Origin: an uncultured Pseudomonadota bacterium
GTDB taxonomy: Bacteria; Myxococcota_A; UBA796; GCA-2862545
Direction of reading: 5' to 3'
Assembly: GCA_903861005.1 (NCBI GenBank)
Contig: CAIOSP010000080.1
Location: forward strand, 1 to 43,507
Length of the DNA stretch: 43,507 bases
Positions 25,830 to 36,570 of the stretch are shown here, in pieces. Each line of letters opens with the position of its first letter. Position 1 is the first letter of the stretch. The notes under the pieces were generated by a model. That model saw only the letters and a program-made list of their open reading frames with translations. It was not told where the DNA came from and searched no databases. The translations under genes and the position numbers were made by a program.

Positions 25830-26984
25830 ATGTCCATCCCCTTGCCCGCCCCCGAAGCTGCGGTCGGACTCTCGCGTCGACGCCAAGTCGCCACGATCGC
25901 GGCGGACGTGCCGGTGTGGATCATCAGCGATCTTCACCTGGGCGACGGCACCCCGTCCGACGCGTTCTTCGGCAAGGATCGGCACCTGCTGGCCCTGATC
26001 GAGCATGTGGAGCGCGCGGGCGGCACGCTGGTGGTCAACGGCGACGCGATCGACTTCCACCAAGCGTGGGGCTTCCTGCGCGTGGTGCGCGCCCATCAGG
26101 CGGTGCTGGAGGCCATGAGCCGCCTGGGCCGCGAGGGCCGCCTGGTCTACGTGATCGGCAACCACGACTACGACATCACGGTCTTTCGCGACCTGCTGTC
26201 CTTCCGCGTGTGCGACGAGCTGCACATCGGCGACAAGGTCCTGGTCCGCCACGGCTACGAGTATGACCCCTACATCCTTGACATGCTGGACAAGGGCCAG
26301 TGGCACACCCTGGTCCACCACGTGCTCGAGCGGCTGATGGGCGTGTGGCTGCGCATCCCCCTGGGCGAGTTCTACAACGTCCCCAATCGCCTGATGTTCT
26401 GGGTGGCGCACAAGATCGGCGTGATCGCGCGGACCGGCCAGCAGATCGGCGCCCGGCTGAAGGTCGACACGCCGATTGCCGACGAGGTGATCGCCAACCT
26501 GGACTTCTGGTGCTGGTCCAACCTCGGCGACTCCATGGGCATCTTCCGGCCCGCCATGCAGGACGTCGCCAAGGGCACTTGGGACGTGATCGTGTGTGGT
26601 CACAGCCACCTGCCCGGCATCGTCACACGCCACGGTCGCACCTACGCCAACACAGGCTCCTGGACGTTCGCCTCCTCGCAGTTCCTGGTGTGGGATGGCC
26701 AGTCGATGCGCAGCCACGACTGGATCACGGGCCGCGAGTACCGCGACGAGCTCTACCAGCCGATGCTGGACGGTACGCTCTACGAGCGCGACTTCTTCCA
26801 GTGGTGGCGTGAGAACTACCTGGGCTGGTTCCGCTTCCGCGAGGGCGAAGAGCGCCGCGGCAAGCTGCGGCACTGGGAGTCCTACCTGCGCGACCACCAG
26901 CGCATGTCGCTGCTGCGCGCCGTGCCGCAGCCGCCTGCGCCCGTGGTGCCCGAGCGCGACAAGGACGCCGCGACAGGCAAGTAG
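25830..26984 (+). CDS. Calcineurin-like metallophosphoesterase
   Basis: A 384-residue metal-dependent phosphoesterase. The five metal-site motifs are present in order: WIISDLHLGDG, VVNGDAIDF, VIGNHDYD, VRHGYEYD and VCGHSHLPG. The overall plan resembles LpxH-type hydrolases but is longer, with an insertion rich in aromatic residues (about 150-225) and a C-terminal extension after TGSW (about 280-370), so the natural substrate could be a lipid or nucleotide phosphate. No signal peptide is seen. The start at 25830 lacks an obvious ribosome site; other in-frame starts are inside the protein. Confidence 0.85.
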   Translation: MSIPLPAPEAAVGLSRRRQVATIAADVPVWIISDLHLGDGTPSDAFFGKDRHLLALIEHVERAGGTLVVNGDAIDFHQAWGFLRVVRAHQAVLEAMSRLGREGRLVYVIGNHDYDITVFRDLLSFRVCDELHIGDKVLVRHGYEYDPYILDMLDKGQWHTLVHHVLERLMGVWLRIPLGEFYNVPNRLMFWVAHKIGVIARTGQQIGARLKVDTPIADEVIANLDFWCWSNLGDSMGIFRPAMQDVAKGTWDVIVCGHSHLPGIVTRHGRTYANTGSWTFASSQFLVWDGQSMRSHDWITGREYRDELYQPMLDGTLYERDFFQWWRENYLGWFRFREGEERRGKLRHWESYLRDHQRMSLLRAVPQPPAPVVPERDKDAATGK

Positions 26985-27017
26985 AGCGGACCGGATCGAC
27001 GGTTCTTGGAGGCGTGA

Positions 27018-28082
27018 GTGCGCATCGACGGCAAGGCGTGGCGGACCCTGTGGCTGGACGGCGGGACGCTCCACCTCATCGACCAGACCGTGCTCCCGCA
27101 CACCTTCCGGGTCGTGCAGACCACCACGGTCGAGCAGACCGCGGTGGCGATCGAGACGATGATCGTGCGCGGCGCGGGCGCGATCGGCGCGACGGCAGCG
27201 GCGGGCGTCGCCCAGGCCGCGTGGACCGCCCCCGACAAGGACTTCCACCAGCACGTCGCCGTGGGCGCTGAGCGCATCCGCCGCACCCGCCCCACCGCGC
27301 AGAACCTGTTCGTGGGCATCGAGTTTGTGCTTCGGGCGATTGAGTCCGCGCCCACCCCCGCGGCCGCGCGTGACGCCGCCGTCGCGGCCGCCGTCGCGTT
27401 CGCCGACGACGACGCGGCGTGCTGCGCGGCGATCGGCCAGCATGGCGCCCCACTGATCGAGGACGGCATGGGCGTGTCCACCCACTGCAACGCGGGCTGG
27501 CTCGCGTTCGTCGACTGGGGCAGCGCGCTCTCCCCCATCTACGCCGCGCACCGCGAGGGCCGCCGGGTGCACGTGTGGGTCGACGAGACCCGGCCGCGCC
27601 AGCAGGGCGCCAAGCTCACCGCCTTCGAGCTGGGCCACGAGGGCATCGACCACAGCGTGATCGCCGACGGATCGATCGGCTGGTGGATGCGCCAGGGCCG
27701 CGTGCAGCGCACGTTCGTCGGCGCGGATCGCATCGCCGCCAACGGAGACGTCGCCAACAAGGTCGGCACCTACATGGTCGCGCTGGCGGCCAAGGCGAAC
27801 GGCGTGCCGTTCTACGTCGCGGCGCCCACCACCACGCTCGACGTCCACTGCCCTTCCGGCGCCCAGATCCCCATCGAGGAGCGCGGTGACGACGAGGTCT
27901 GCTTCACGTGGGGCTGGTCGGACGACGGCGTCTACCAGCGCGTCCGCACCACGCCGCTGACCAGCCGCGCGCGCAACGTCGCGTTTGATGTGACCCCCGC
28001 GGAGCTGATCGCCGGGATCATCACCGAGCGCGGCATCGTCCCGGCCACGCCCGAGGGGATCGCGTCGGTGGCACGGCGGTAG
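27018..28082 (+). CDS. mtnA: S-methyl-5-thioribose-1-phosphate isomerase
   Basis: A 354-residue aldose-ketose isomerase of the methionine salvage pathway, turning methylthioribose-1-phosphate into methylthioribulose-1-phosphate. It has the eIF2B-like fold motifs RGAGAIG, STHCNAGWLAF (catalytic Cys157), VDETRPRQQGAKLTAFEL, VGADRIAANGD (Asp237) and VAAPTTTLD. Residue positions match the Cys160/Asp240 pair of the Bacillus enzyme. The GTG at 27018 follows a GGAGG site. No other mtn gene is in the window, so its partners lie elsewhere. Confidence 0.95.
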   Translation: MRIDGKAWRTLWLDGGTLHLIDQTVLPHTFRVVQTTTVEQTAVAIETMIVRGAGAIGATAAAGVAQAAWTAPDKDFHQHVAVGAERIRRTRPTAQNLFVGIEFVLRAIESAPTPAAARDAAVAAAVAFADDDAACCAAIGQHGAPLIEDGMGVSTHCNAGWLAFVDWGSALSPIYAAHREGRRVHVWVDETRPRQQGAKLTAFELGHEGIDHSVIADGSIGWWMRQGRVQRTFVGADRIAANGDVANKVGTYMVALAAKANGVPFYVAAPTTTLDVHCPSGAQIPIEERGDDEVCFTWGWSDDGVYQRVRTTPLTSRARNVAFDVTPAELIAGIITERGIVPATPEGIASVARR

Positions 28083-28166
28083 ACCCCTGGAGGGGCCGGA
28101 GCGGCCCGGCGGCGTTAAGGGGGTCGTTTCGCGGTCGCCCCCACGTTCGGGCGCCCGGAGGTCCGA

Positions 28167-30473
<2,307 letters not shown>

Positions 30474-30517
30474 ACTGACGCAGGGAGGTCGGGGACGCGC
30501 ACAGCAAGCTCTTCTCA

Positions 30518-30984
30518 GTGGCCTCGTCTGGCGACTCGATGTTCTTGTTCCTCGACGAGAACGCGGCGCCGTGAACCATGTCGTGCTCGTTCTGCCCCCA
30601 CGTCCCTCCGCCCGGACCGGCAGGACGCGCCGCGCAACACCGAGCTGATGCGCCGCGCCTCCGCGGAGCTCGACACGCTGCTCGTCGCCCACCGCCCCAC
30701 CAAGGTGGACCTGGCGTCCGACGACATCCTCAACTCTGTCGGCCTGATGGATCTGTTGGCGGTCCCTGCGCGGCACGGCGTGGCGACGCGGCTGCTCACG
30801 CCTGGGCTGCGCATCGCGGACCCGGCCTTCGCGCGCAAGCTGGCGTCCAGCGGTGTGCGCGTGGTGCTGACCGTCCTGTCCGAGGCCAGCACCGCGCGTT
30901 CGAGGCGTGCGCGCCGCCGTCGCGCCCGACCGCGACGCGATCCGCGCGCGCCTGGAGCAGCTGATCGCCGAGCTTCGCGGCTAG
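30518..30984 (+). pseudogene. Decayed radical-SAM protein gene
   Basis: Three frames in a row carry pieces of what looks like one protein. The first (GTG 30518, ATG 30539) gives MFLFLDENAAP, then TGA at 30572-30574, then TMSCSFCPH. If the TGA were a Cys codon the result would be the CX3CX2C iron-sulfur motif of radical SAM enzymes. The frame then shifts (before about 30610) into VDLASDDILNSVGLMDLL, TRLLTPGLRIADPAFA and VRVVLTVLSE, which look like the following barrel strands. A third frame gives RAAVAPDRDAIRARLEQL and a stop at 30984. Much of the expected protein is missing between pieces two and three. I read it as a nonfunctional remnant downstream of lon; assembly error or a selenocysteine codon are alternatives for parts of it. 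Confidence 0.5.
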
Positions 30985-31009
30985 ACCATCGTCGTCGCCG
31001 CGTTCGCGA

Positions 31010-32332
31010 TCAGGTGGTGGTGTCGGCCGGGTCCGCGCCCGCCCACGCCGCCGGTGACGTGTCGCCCGCGCTGACCAGCGCCGCGATGACCAGATCGCCG
31101 CTGACATTGAGCGTCGTGCGGCACATGTCGAGCAGGCGATCCGCGCCCAGGATCAGGCCCATTCCTTCCGGCGGGATGCCGACCGACTGCAGCAGGATCA
31201 TGATCAGCGGCAGCGACCCGCCCGGCACGCCCGCCGTGCCCACGCCCGCCAGGATCGACATGAACACCACGCGCGCCTGATCGCCGAGCGACAGGTCCAC
31301 GCCGTAGACCTGCGCGAGGAACAGCACGGTGATGCCCTCGAACAGCGCCGTGCCGTTCTGGTTGGCTGTGGCGCCCACGGTCAGCACGAAGCGGCTGATG
31401 TTGGGGGGCAACTTTAGCTTCTGCTCGGCGGTCTCGATCGACAGCGGCAGCGTGGCGTTCGAGGACGCCGTCGAGAACGCGTAGAGGTAGACCTCGCGGC
31501 AGTCGCGGAAGAAGGCCATGGGGCTGCGCTTGGCGACGAACTTCAGCAGCGCGCCGTACACCACGAACTGCTGGATCAGCAGGCCCGCGATCACCAGCAC
31601 CACGTAGAAGGCGAGCGAGCCGAGGATGCCCGCGCCGTAGCCGTAGATGGTGTGGAACACGATGCCAAACACCGCCAGCGGCGCGATGCGCATGGCGAAG
31701 CCGACGATCTTCATGCTGATGGCGAGCAGCTGCTCGAGCAGGCGCACGGTGACGCCCTCCTCGCCGGCCTGCGACCCCTCCCCGCGCTCCTTCGCCACGA
31801 TCGACAGCGCGATGCCGAAGATCAGCGCGAACACCATCAGCGGCAGCATCTGACCGGACAGCGCGTTGGCGGCGGCCTCCACCGGGTTCTTGGGCACCAG
31901 CTCGACGATCGACTCGGCGATCGACTTGGCGCTGCTCGCGTTGTCCTTGATGGTGCCGACGGCCTTGGCCTGCTCGGCCAGTCGGGCGGCGTCGATGGGC
32001 ACGCCCACGCCCGGCTTGAAGAGGTTCACGAGGCCGATGCCGATCACCACCGACGAGGTGCTGGCGATGAACGTGTAGAACAGGGTGCGCGCGGCCACGC
32101 GGCCTAGGTCGCTGCCCTTGCCCAGCTCGTAGACGCCCAGGACCAGGGCCGAGAAGACCAGCGGCACCACGGTCATGAAGATCAGGCGCAGGAAGATCTG
32201 ACCCGTCGGGTACAGGAAGGACGTGTCGAGCGCGTCGAGCGCCGGCGTGCCCTTGTACGGGTGCAGCAGCGCGCCCGCGAGGATGCCCAGGACGAGTCCC
32301 GCGATCAGCTTGGTGTGGCCATGGGCTTTCAT
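31010..32332 (-). CDS. Dicarboxylate/amino acid:cation symporter (GltP/DctA family)
   Basis: A 440-residue secondary transporter that imports glutamate, aspartate or C4-dicarboxylates with Na+ or H+. It has about eight helices and the re-entrant loops of the family: STASSNATLP (the Ser-rich hairpin 1), NQNGTALFEG in TM7 (the NMDGT region), GTAGVPGGSLP (hairpin 2) and DRLLDMCRTTLNVSGD in TM8. The ATG at 32332 was chosen for its AGGAG site and family N-terminus; the frame is open upstream. It is the last gene of the co-directional minus-strand run, 98 nt after the ketoreductase, so it could be read with the pigment genes without being part of the pathway. Confidence 0.93.
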   Translation of the reverse strand: MKAHGHTKLIAGLVLGILAGALLHPYKGTPALDALDTSFLYPTGQIFLRLIFMTVVPLVFSALVLGVYELGKGSDLGRVAARTLFYTFIASTSSVVIGIGLVNLFKPGVGVPIDAARLAEQAKAVGTIKDNASSAKSIAESIVELVPKNPVEAAANALSGQMLPLMVFALIFGIALSIVAKERGEGSQAGEEGVTVRLLEQLLAISMKIVGFAMRIAPLAVFGIVFHTIYGYGAGILGSLAFYVVLVIAGLLIQQFVVYGALLKFVAKRSPMAFFRDCREVYLYAFSTASSNATLPLSIETAEQKLKLPPNISRFVLTVGATANQNGTALFEGITVLFLAQVYGVDLSLGDQARVVFMSILAGVGTAGVPGGSLPLIMILLQSVGIPPEGMGLILGADRLLDMCRTTLNVSGDLVIAALVSAGDTSPAAWAGADPADTTT

Positions 32333-32430
32333 CGAGGGCTCCTGGGGCGGCGGACCGGTCTGCGGCGGTCTAGCCCGGGCGGCGGCCCCGCGGCAGCCCT
32401 TGGGCCCCAGGACCCACGCAGGTCGGCCGA

Positions 32431-33156
32431 TCAGCACAGCCCGCCGTTCACCGAGATCACCTGCCGCGTGATGTACCCCGCGTCCGGCGACATCAGGAAG
32501 GACACCGCGGCCGCCACCTCGTCCGGGGTGCCGACGCGGCCCGCCGGGATCTGCGCGACGATCTCCGCGACCGGCAGCGACGCCAGCATCTCGGTGTCGA
32601 TCAGGCCGGGCGCGACGCAGTTCACGGTGATCTGCCGCTTGGCCAGCTCAAGCGAGAGCGCCTTCGCCGCGCCGATGATCCCCGCCTTGGACGCGCTGTA
32701 GTTCACCTGCCCGCGGTTGCCGATCAGCCCCGACACCGACGTCATGCACACGATGCGGCCCGGCGCGCGGCGGCGGATCATCGGCATCACCAGCGGGTGG
32801 AGCACGTTGAAGAAGCCGTCCAGGTTGGTGCGGAGCACGCTGTCCCAGTCGTCCTCAGACAGGCCGGGGAACACGCCGTCCCGGGTGAGGCCCGCGTTGC
32901 ACACCACGCCGTAGTAGGCGCCGTGCGACTCGATGTCCTGCTCGAGCACGCCGCGCGCCTCTGCGCGGTCCGCGATGTCGAACGCGAGCACGCGCGCGCT
33001 GCGCCCCAGGGTCACGATCTCCGCGGCGACGGCATGCGCCTCCACGATGCGCGACCGGCAGTGAAGCACCACGTCGTAGCCGTCACGCGCCAAGCGCAGC
33101 GCGATCGCGCGGCCGATGCCGCGGCTGGAGCCGGTGACCAGGATCGAGTCCGCCAT
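32431..33156 (-). CDS. 3-oxoacyl-ACP reductase (FabG/ApeQ-like)
   Basis: A 241-residue short-chain dehydrogenase that reduces the beta-keto group of the growing polyene with NADPH. It has the nucleotide motif TGSSRGIG, the NAG motif and the Ser-Tyr-Lys active site in TSVSG and NYSASK. The end (GYITRQVISVNGGLC) is typical of FabG proteins in aryl-polyene clusters. The start is either ATG 33156 (1-nt overlap with the dehydratase stop) or GTG 33159 (4-nt overlap); both imply coupled translation. Confidence 0.93.
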   Translation of the reverse strand: MADSILVTGSSRGIGRAIALRLARDGYDVVLHCRSRIVEAHAVAAEIVTLGRSARVLAFDIADRAEARGVLEQDIESHGAYYGVVCNAGLTRDGVFPGLSEDDWDSVLRTNLDGFFNVLHPLVMPMIRRRAPGRIVCMTSVSGLIGNRGQVNYSASKAGIIGAAKALSLELAKRQITVNCVAPGLIDTEMLASLPVAEIVAQIPAGRVGTPDEVAAAVSFLMSPDAGYITRQVISVNGGLC

Positions 33157-33608
33157 CACGCACCCCGCTCAAAGAAGGCCGCCGCGTCGGGCGGCTCGTA
33201 GACGCTCAGCTGCGCGTCCGACCGGACGCCGTCGCCGTCGATCCGACAGGTCCAGATCCCGACGCCCTTCCCGTCCTCCATCACGCGTCGCACGTCCACG
33301 CTCAAGCGCGCCCCGGGCTCGAACGCGTCGACGTTGACGTGCAGGCGACGCGCGCCGACGAGCACGCCGATCGGGATGGGCGCGCCCGCCAGACGGCAGC
33401 GGACGCCCACGTGCGCGGCGATCGCCTGCGCCATGATCTCCACGCCGACCCAGGCCGGGAGGCGGCCATCGGCGCCGGTGAGGATCCCCTGCGAGGGCAC
33501 GACGTAGGTCGCGAGGAGGTGGTCAGCCTCGAAGTGCTCCACCGCGTCGATCAGCAGCATCTCGTCCGCGTGTGGGACGAGGTCGCGGATGGCGTAATCG
33601 GGCTTCAC
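33156..33608 (-). CDS. 3-hydroxyacyl-ACP dehydratase, ApeP-like
   Basis: A 150-residue hotdog-fold protein expected to remove water from the 3-hydroxyacyl intermediate, creating each double bond of the polyene. The LVPHADEMLLID segment supplies the likely catalytic His13, and PAWVGVEIMAQAIAAHVG matches the long helix of the ApeP/COG4706 group. It starts with GTG at 33608, overlapping the ketosynthase stop by 4 nt, and runs into the ketoreductase. KS, DH and KR are thus a translationally coupled trio, the extension core of the pathway. Confidence 0.9.
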   Translation of the reverse strand: MKPDYAIRDLVPHADEMLLIDAVEHFEADHLLATYVVPSQGILTGADGRLPAWVGVEIMAQAIAAHVGVRCRLAGAPIPIGVLVGARRLHVNVDAFEPGARLSVDVRRVMEDGKGVGIWTCRIDGDGVRSDAQLSVYEPPDAAAFFERGA

Positions 33609-34786
33609 GCGCCGCCCCCGAACACCAGGCTCGCGTTGTTGCCTCCGAACGCGAACGAGTTGCTCATGAAGGTCAGCCGCCCGGCGGCGCGGGCCACGTC
33701 GCCCACCTGGGCCAGCGCGAGCGCAGGAAGCTCCGGATCACGCGGCTCCGACGACACCTGCGGCGGCAAGCGACGCGCCTCGTCCGTCAGCGACAGCCAG
33801 CAGAGCGCCGCCTCGACCGCGGCGGCCGCGCCCAGCGTGTGGCCGGTCAGCGGCTTGGTCGACGAGCACGGGACGCCGTTCGGGAACAGCTCGGCCACCG
33901 CGCGCGCCTCCATGGCGTCGTTGTGCCGCGTGGCGGTGCCGTGCAGGTTCACGTAGTCGATCGCGTCCGCGTCCAACCCCGCGTCGGCGAGCGCCGCCCG
34001 CATGGCCGACACGGCGCCCGCGCCCGACGGATCCGGCGAGGACATGTGGTAGGCGTCCGAGCTGCTGCCCGCGCCCAACAGGTTCACGGGCGCCCGATCT
34101 CGCGTCATCACGAACAGCGCGGCGCCCTCGCCCAGGTTGATGCCGTCGCGGTCGGCGGCGAACGGGCGGCACGCGCCGCGCGACACCGCGTCGATCGAGA
34201 TGAAGCCGCGGATGGTGAGGTCACACATCGTGTCGACCCCGCCCGCGATCACCACGTCGCACAGGTCGAGCGCGAGCCAGCGCCGCGCCGTGATCATCGC
34301 GCGCGCGCTCGACGTGCAGGCGGTAGACACCGTGACCACGGGCCCGGTGGCGCCGAGCGTGGTGGCGACGAACTCGCCGGTGGAGGCCGGCTCCTGCTGG
34401 CGGTAGTCGAACGTGGACGGCACGGCCGGCCCCGCCACCCACGCGCGCACCGCCTCGCCGCCCTCGGCGATGCCGGAGGTGCTGGTGCCGATCGCCACGC
34501 CGATCCGGTGCGCCGGCGTGCGTGCGAGCAGTGGATCCAGCGTGCCACGGAGCTGCTCAAGTGCGGCGAGCGCGAGCCGGTTGTTGCGGCTGTCGAAGCG
34601 GTGCAGGGAGTCGGGGAGCGCCGGGAGCGGCGCCGTCAGATCACCCACGACCAGATCACGACCCGGCGCCCGACCGACGCTGTGGCCCATGCCCGCGGTC
34701 GATCCGCGGGCCATCGCCTCGCGCACCGCGCGCGGCCCCACGCCGAGCGCGCAGAGCACGCCCACGTCGTGAAGGCCGACGATCAC
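33605..34786 (-). CDS. Beta-ketoacyl-ACP synthase (ApeO/FabF-like)
   Basis: A 393-residue condensing enzyme for polyene extension. The catalytic triad is complete: Cys157 in STACTSSARA, His282 in LHGTATRHND and His316 in KPLTGHTLGA. The glycine-rich end (SNSFAFGGNNASLVFGG) is typical of KAS II-like enzymes. GTG 34786 is preferred because the conserved protein begins there and it falls 25 nt past the halogenase stop; the longer open frame would overlap that gene. In aryl-polyene systems this type of enzyme pairs with a chain-length factor, for which the protein at 40279 is the candidate. Confidence 0.93.
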   Translation of the reverse strand: MIVGLHDVGVLCALGVGPRAVREAMARGSTAGMGHSVGRAPGRDLVVGDLTAPLPALPDSLHRFDSRNNRLALAALEQLRGTLDPLLARTPAHRIGVAIGTSTSGIAEGGEAVRAWVAGPAVPSTFDYRQQEPASTGEFVATTLGATGPVVTVSTACTSSARAMITARRWLALDLCDVVIAGGVDTMCDLTIRGFISIDAVSRGACRPFAADRDGINLGEGAALFVMTRDRAPVNLLGAGSSSDAYHMSSPDPSGAGAVSAMRAALADAGLDADAIDYVNLHGTATRHNDAMEARAVAELFPNGVPCSSTKPLTGHTLGAAAAVEAALCWLSLTDEARRLPPQVSSEPRDPELPALALAQVGDVARAAGRLTFMSNSFAFGGNNASLVFGGGA

Positions 34787-34811
34787 CGCGCACCCGGGCG
34801 CGAAGAGGCGA

Positions 34812-36038
34812 TCAGTTGGGGGCGCACAGCTCGACCAGGACGTTGAGGCGACGCTGGGGCTCGGACACATACGGGTTCTTCTGGTCCCACGCGTACCCCG
34901 CCAGGATCGAGCAGATCATCTTGCGCACGTCCGACTGCTCGTTCGTGTGGAAGATGACGTCCTGGAAGCGCCCATCGTACCACGCGTTCACGTAGGCGCG
35001 GAACGTGTCGACGCCCTTCTTGAGCGGGACCGCGAAGTCGGCCTCCCAGTCTACGGACTCCCCGCGGAGTTGACGGTCCAGCACGCTCGCCGCCAGGCTC
35101 GACGAGCGCATGGCGATGGTCACGCCCGACGAGAAGACCGGGTCGAGGAACTCGGCGGCGTTGCCGAGCAGCGCGAAGGTCGGACCATGCATGGCGCGCA
35201 CGTTGGCCGAGTAGCCGCCGATCTCGCGCGCGGGGGTGTCCCACACCGCGTTGGCCAGGAGCTTGGACAGACCAGGATCTTCGCTAACGAGGCGACGCAG
35301 ACGCACCTCGGCGTCAGGCGGGTCGGACTCGAAGTACTCCTTCACCGCGACGGCGCCGATCGACGCGCGGCCGTCGGCGAACGGGATCAGCCAGTACCAG
35401 ATGTCGCGGCGCTCCGGGTGCACCGTGATCAGGATCTTGTTTCGGTCGAAGGAGGGATCGTCGATGCGATCCTCGATGTGCGTGAACACCGCGTGGCGCA
35501 CCGGGAACGCAGACGGCGAGTCGAGCTCCAGCAGGCGCGGCAGCACGCGACCAAAGCCGCTCGCGTCGAGCATGAACTTGGCGTGGATCTGGGAGGTCTT
35601 ACCGCCCTCGTCGACGGTGGTCAGGGTGGCGCCGTCGTCGTCGGTCTTCACGTCGACCACGTCCACGCCGTAGCGGATCTCCACGCCCTGCTTGGCGGCC
35701 TCGTCGGCGAGCAGCTTGTCGAACCGGCCCCGCTGGACCTGGAACGCGCTGTCCTTGCCGTTCGTGAACTTCTGGCCGAAGTCGAACTCGGCGCGCTTGT
35801 CGCCCCAGGCGAACGCGGCGCCGTTCTTGAACTGGAAGCCGGCCGCCTGGACCGCCTCCAACATGCCCGCCTCCTCCAGGAAGTCCAGGCAGTGCGAGAG
35901 CAGGGACTCACCGATGGAGAAGCGAGGGAACTGCTGACGCTCCAGCACCACCACGTCATGCCCACGGCGCTTGAGCAGCGCCGAGGCCACCGCGCCCGAA
36001 GGGCCCGCGCCAATGACGACGACTGACCGAGACTCCAT
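34812..36038 (-). CDS. FAD-dependent halogenase-like monooxygenase
   Basis: A 408-residue flavoprotein of the flavin-dependent halogenase family. The FAD site starts at VVVIGAGPSGAVAS and ends with LLGNAAEFLDPVFSSGVT. Two halogenase hallmarks are visible: Lys71 in GFQFKNGAAF, at the place of the lysine that carries or orients hypohalous acid, and the WxWxIP-type motif WYWLIP (214-219), which distinguishes halogenases from ordinary monooxygenases. In this pathway it would halogenate the aromatic head, as in xanthomonadins. The ATG at 36038 has a GGGAGGG site. A separate flavin reductase would be needed and is not in the window. A halogenase-like non-halogenating oxygenase is the alternative. 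Confidence 0.82.
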   Translation of the reverse strand: MESRSVVVIGAGPSGAVASALLKRRGHDVVVLERQQFPRFSIGESLLSHCLDFLEEAGMLEAVQAAGFQFKNGAAFAWGDKRAEFDFGQKFTNGKDSAFQVQRGRFDKLLADEAAKQGVEIRYGVDVVDVKTDDDGATLTTVDEGGKTSQIHAKFMLDASGFGRVLPRLLELDSPSAFPVRHAVFTHIEDRIDDPSFDRNKILITVHPERRDIWYWLIPFADGRASIGAVAVKEYFESDPPDAEVRLRRLVSEDPGLSKLLANAVWDTPAREIGGYSANVRAMHGPTFALLGNAAEFLDPVFSSGVTIAMRSSSLAASVLDRQLRGESVDWEADFAVPLKKGVDTFRAYVNAWYDGRFQDVIFHTNEQSDVRKMICSILAGYAWDQKNPYVSEPQRRLNVLVELCAPN

Positions 36039-36144
36039 GAGACCCTCCCTAGACTGTGCCGCTATCCCGTGGCCTGCGCCGGGGCGCCACGGCCAGGACC
36101 TGCACCGCATTCATGCGCCGAACCGCGTCGGCCCGACCGTCAGA

Positions 36145-36570
36145 TCACGTCAGGACCTTCTGCACGAGGTCGAGCAGCAGCTCCGGCGACAGCAGCCGCA
36201 GCTCGCCCGTCTCGACCGACACCGCGACCTGCGTGCTGCTGGCGCGCGTGAGGCGCGCCCCGGTGGTGGTGTCGGTGATCTCGTAGTCGATCACCATCTG
36301 GTTCTCCCACTCCACCAGCGTGGCCGCGACGGTGAGCCTCTGCCCCACCGTGGCCGGTTGTGCGTAGCGGATCTGCAGGTCCACGATCGGCCACTTCACA
36401 CCGTTCACCCGCATGACGTCGTAGCCGTACCCGAGCTTTTCCATCAGCGCGAAGCGGGCCAACTCCAGGTACTTGGTGTAGTTCCCGTGCCAGACGATCT
36501 GCATGGCGTCGACGTCGTGAAACGGCACGACCAGCTCGACCGACTCGGAGATCACCCCACGCCTAAGCAT
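36145..36570 (-). CDS. Acyl-ACP/CoA thioesterase, 4HBT (YbgC-like) family
   Basis: A 141-residue hotdog thioesterase. The motif PFHDVDAMQIVWHGNYTKYLE has the catalytic Asp (Asp19 or Asp21) and the HGNY segment typical of the 4-hydroxybenzoyl-CoA thioesterase group. Similar thioesterases (ApeK-like) are regular members of aryl-polyene clusters, where they release or edit acyl chains. The ATG at 36570 overlaps the end of the ammonia-lyase gene by 8 nt. Confidence 0.9.
   Translation of the reverse strand: MLRRGVISESVELVVPFHDVDAMQIVWHGNYTKYLELARFALMEKLGYGYDVMRVNGVKWPIVDLQIRYAQPATVGQRLTVAATLVEWENQMVIDYEITDTTTGARLTRASSTQVAVSVETGELRLLSPELLLDLVQKVLT

Noticed and set aside
30578-30964. Single open frame as an intact protein after lon
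   Set aside because: Only its first residues (SCSFCPH) look biological. The rest is out-of-frame noise relative to the radical-SAM-like piece in the adjacent frame.
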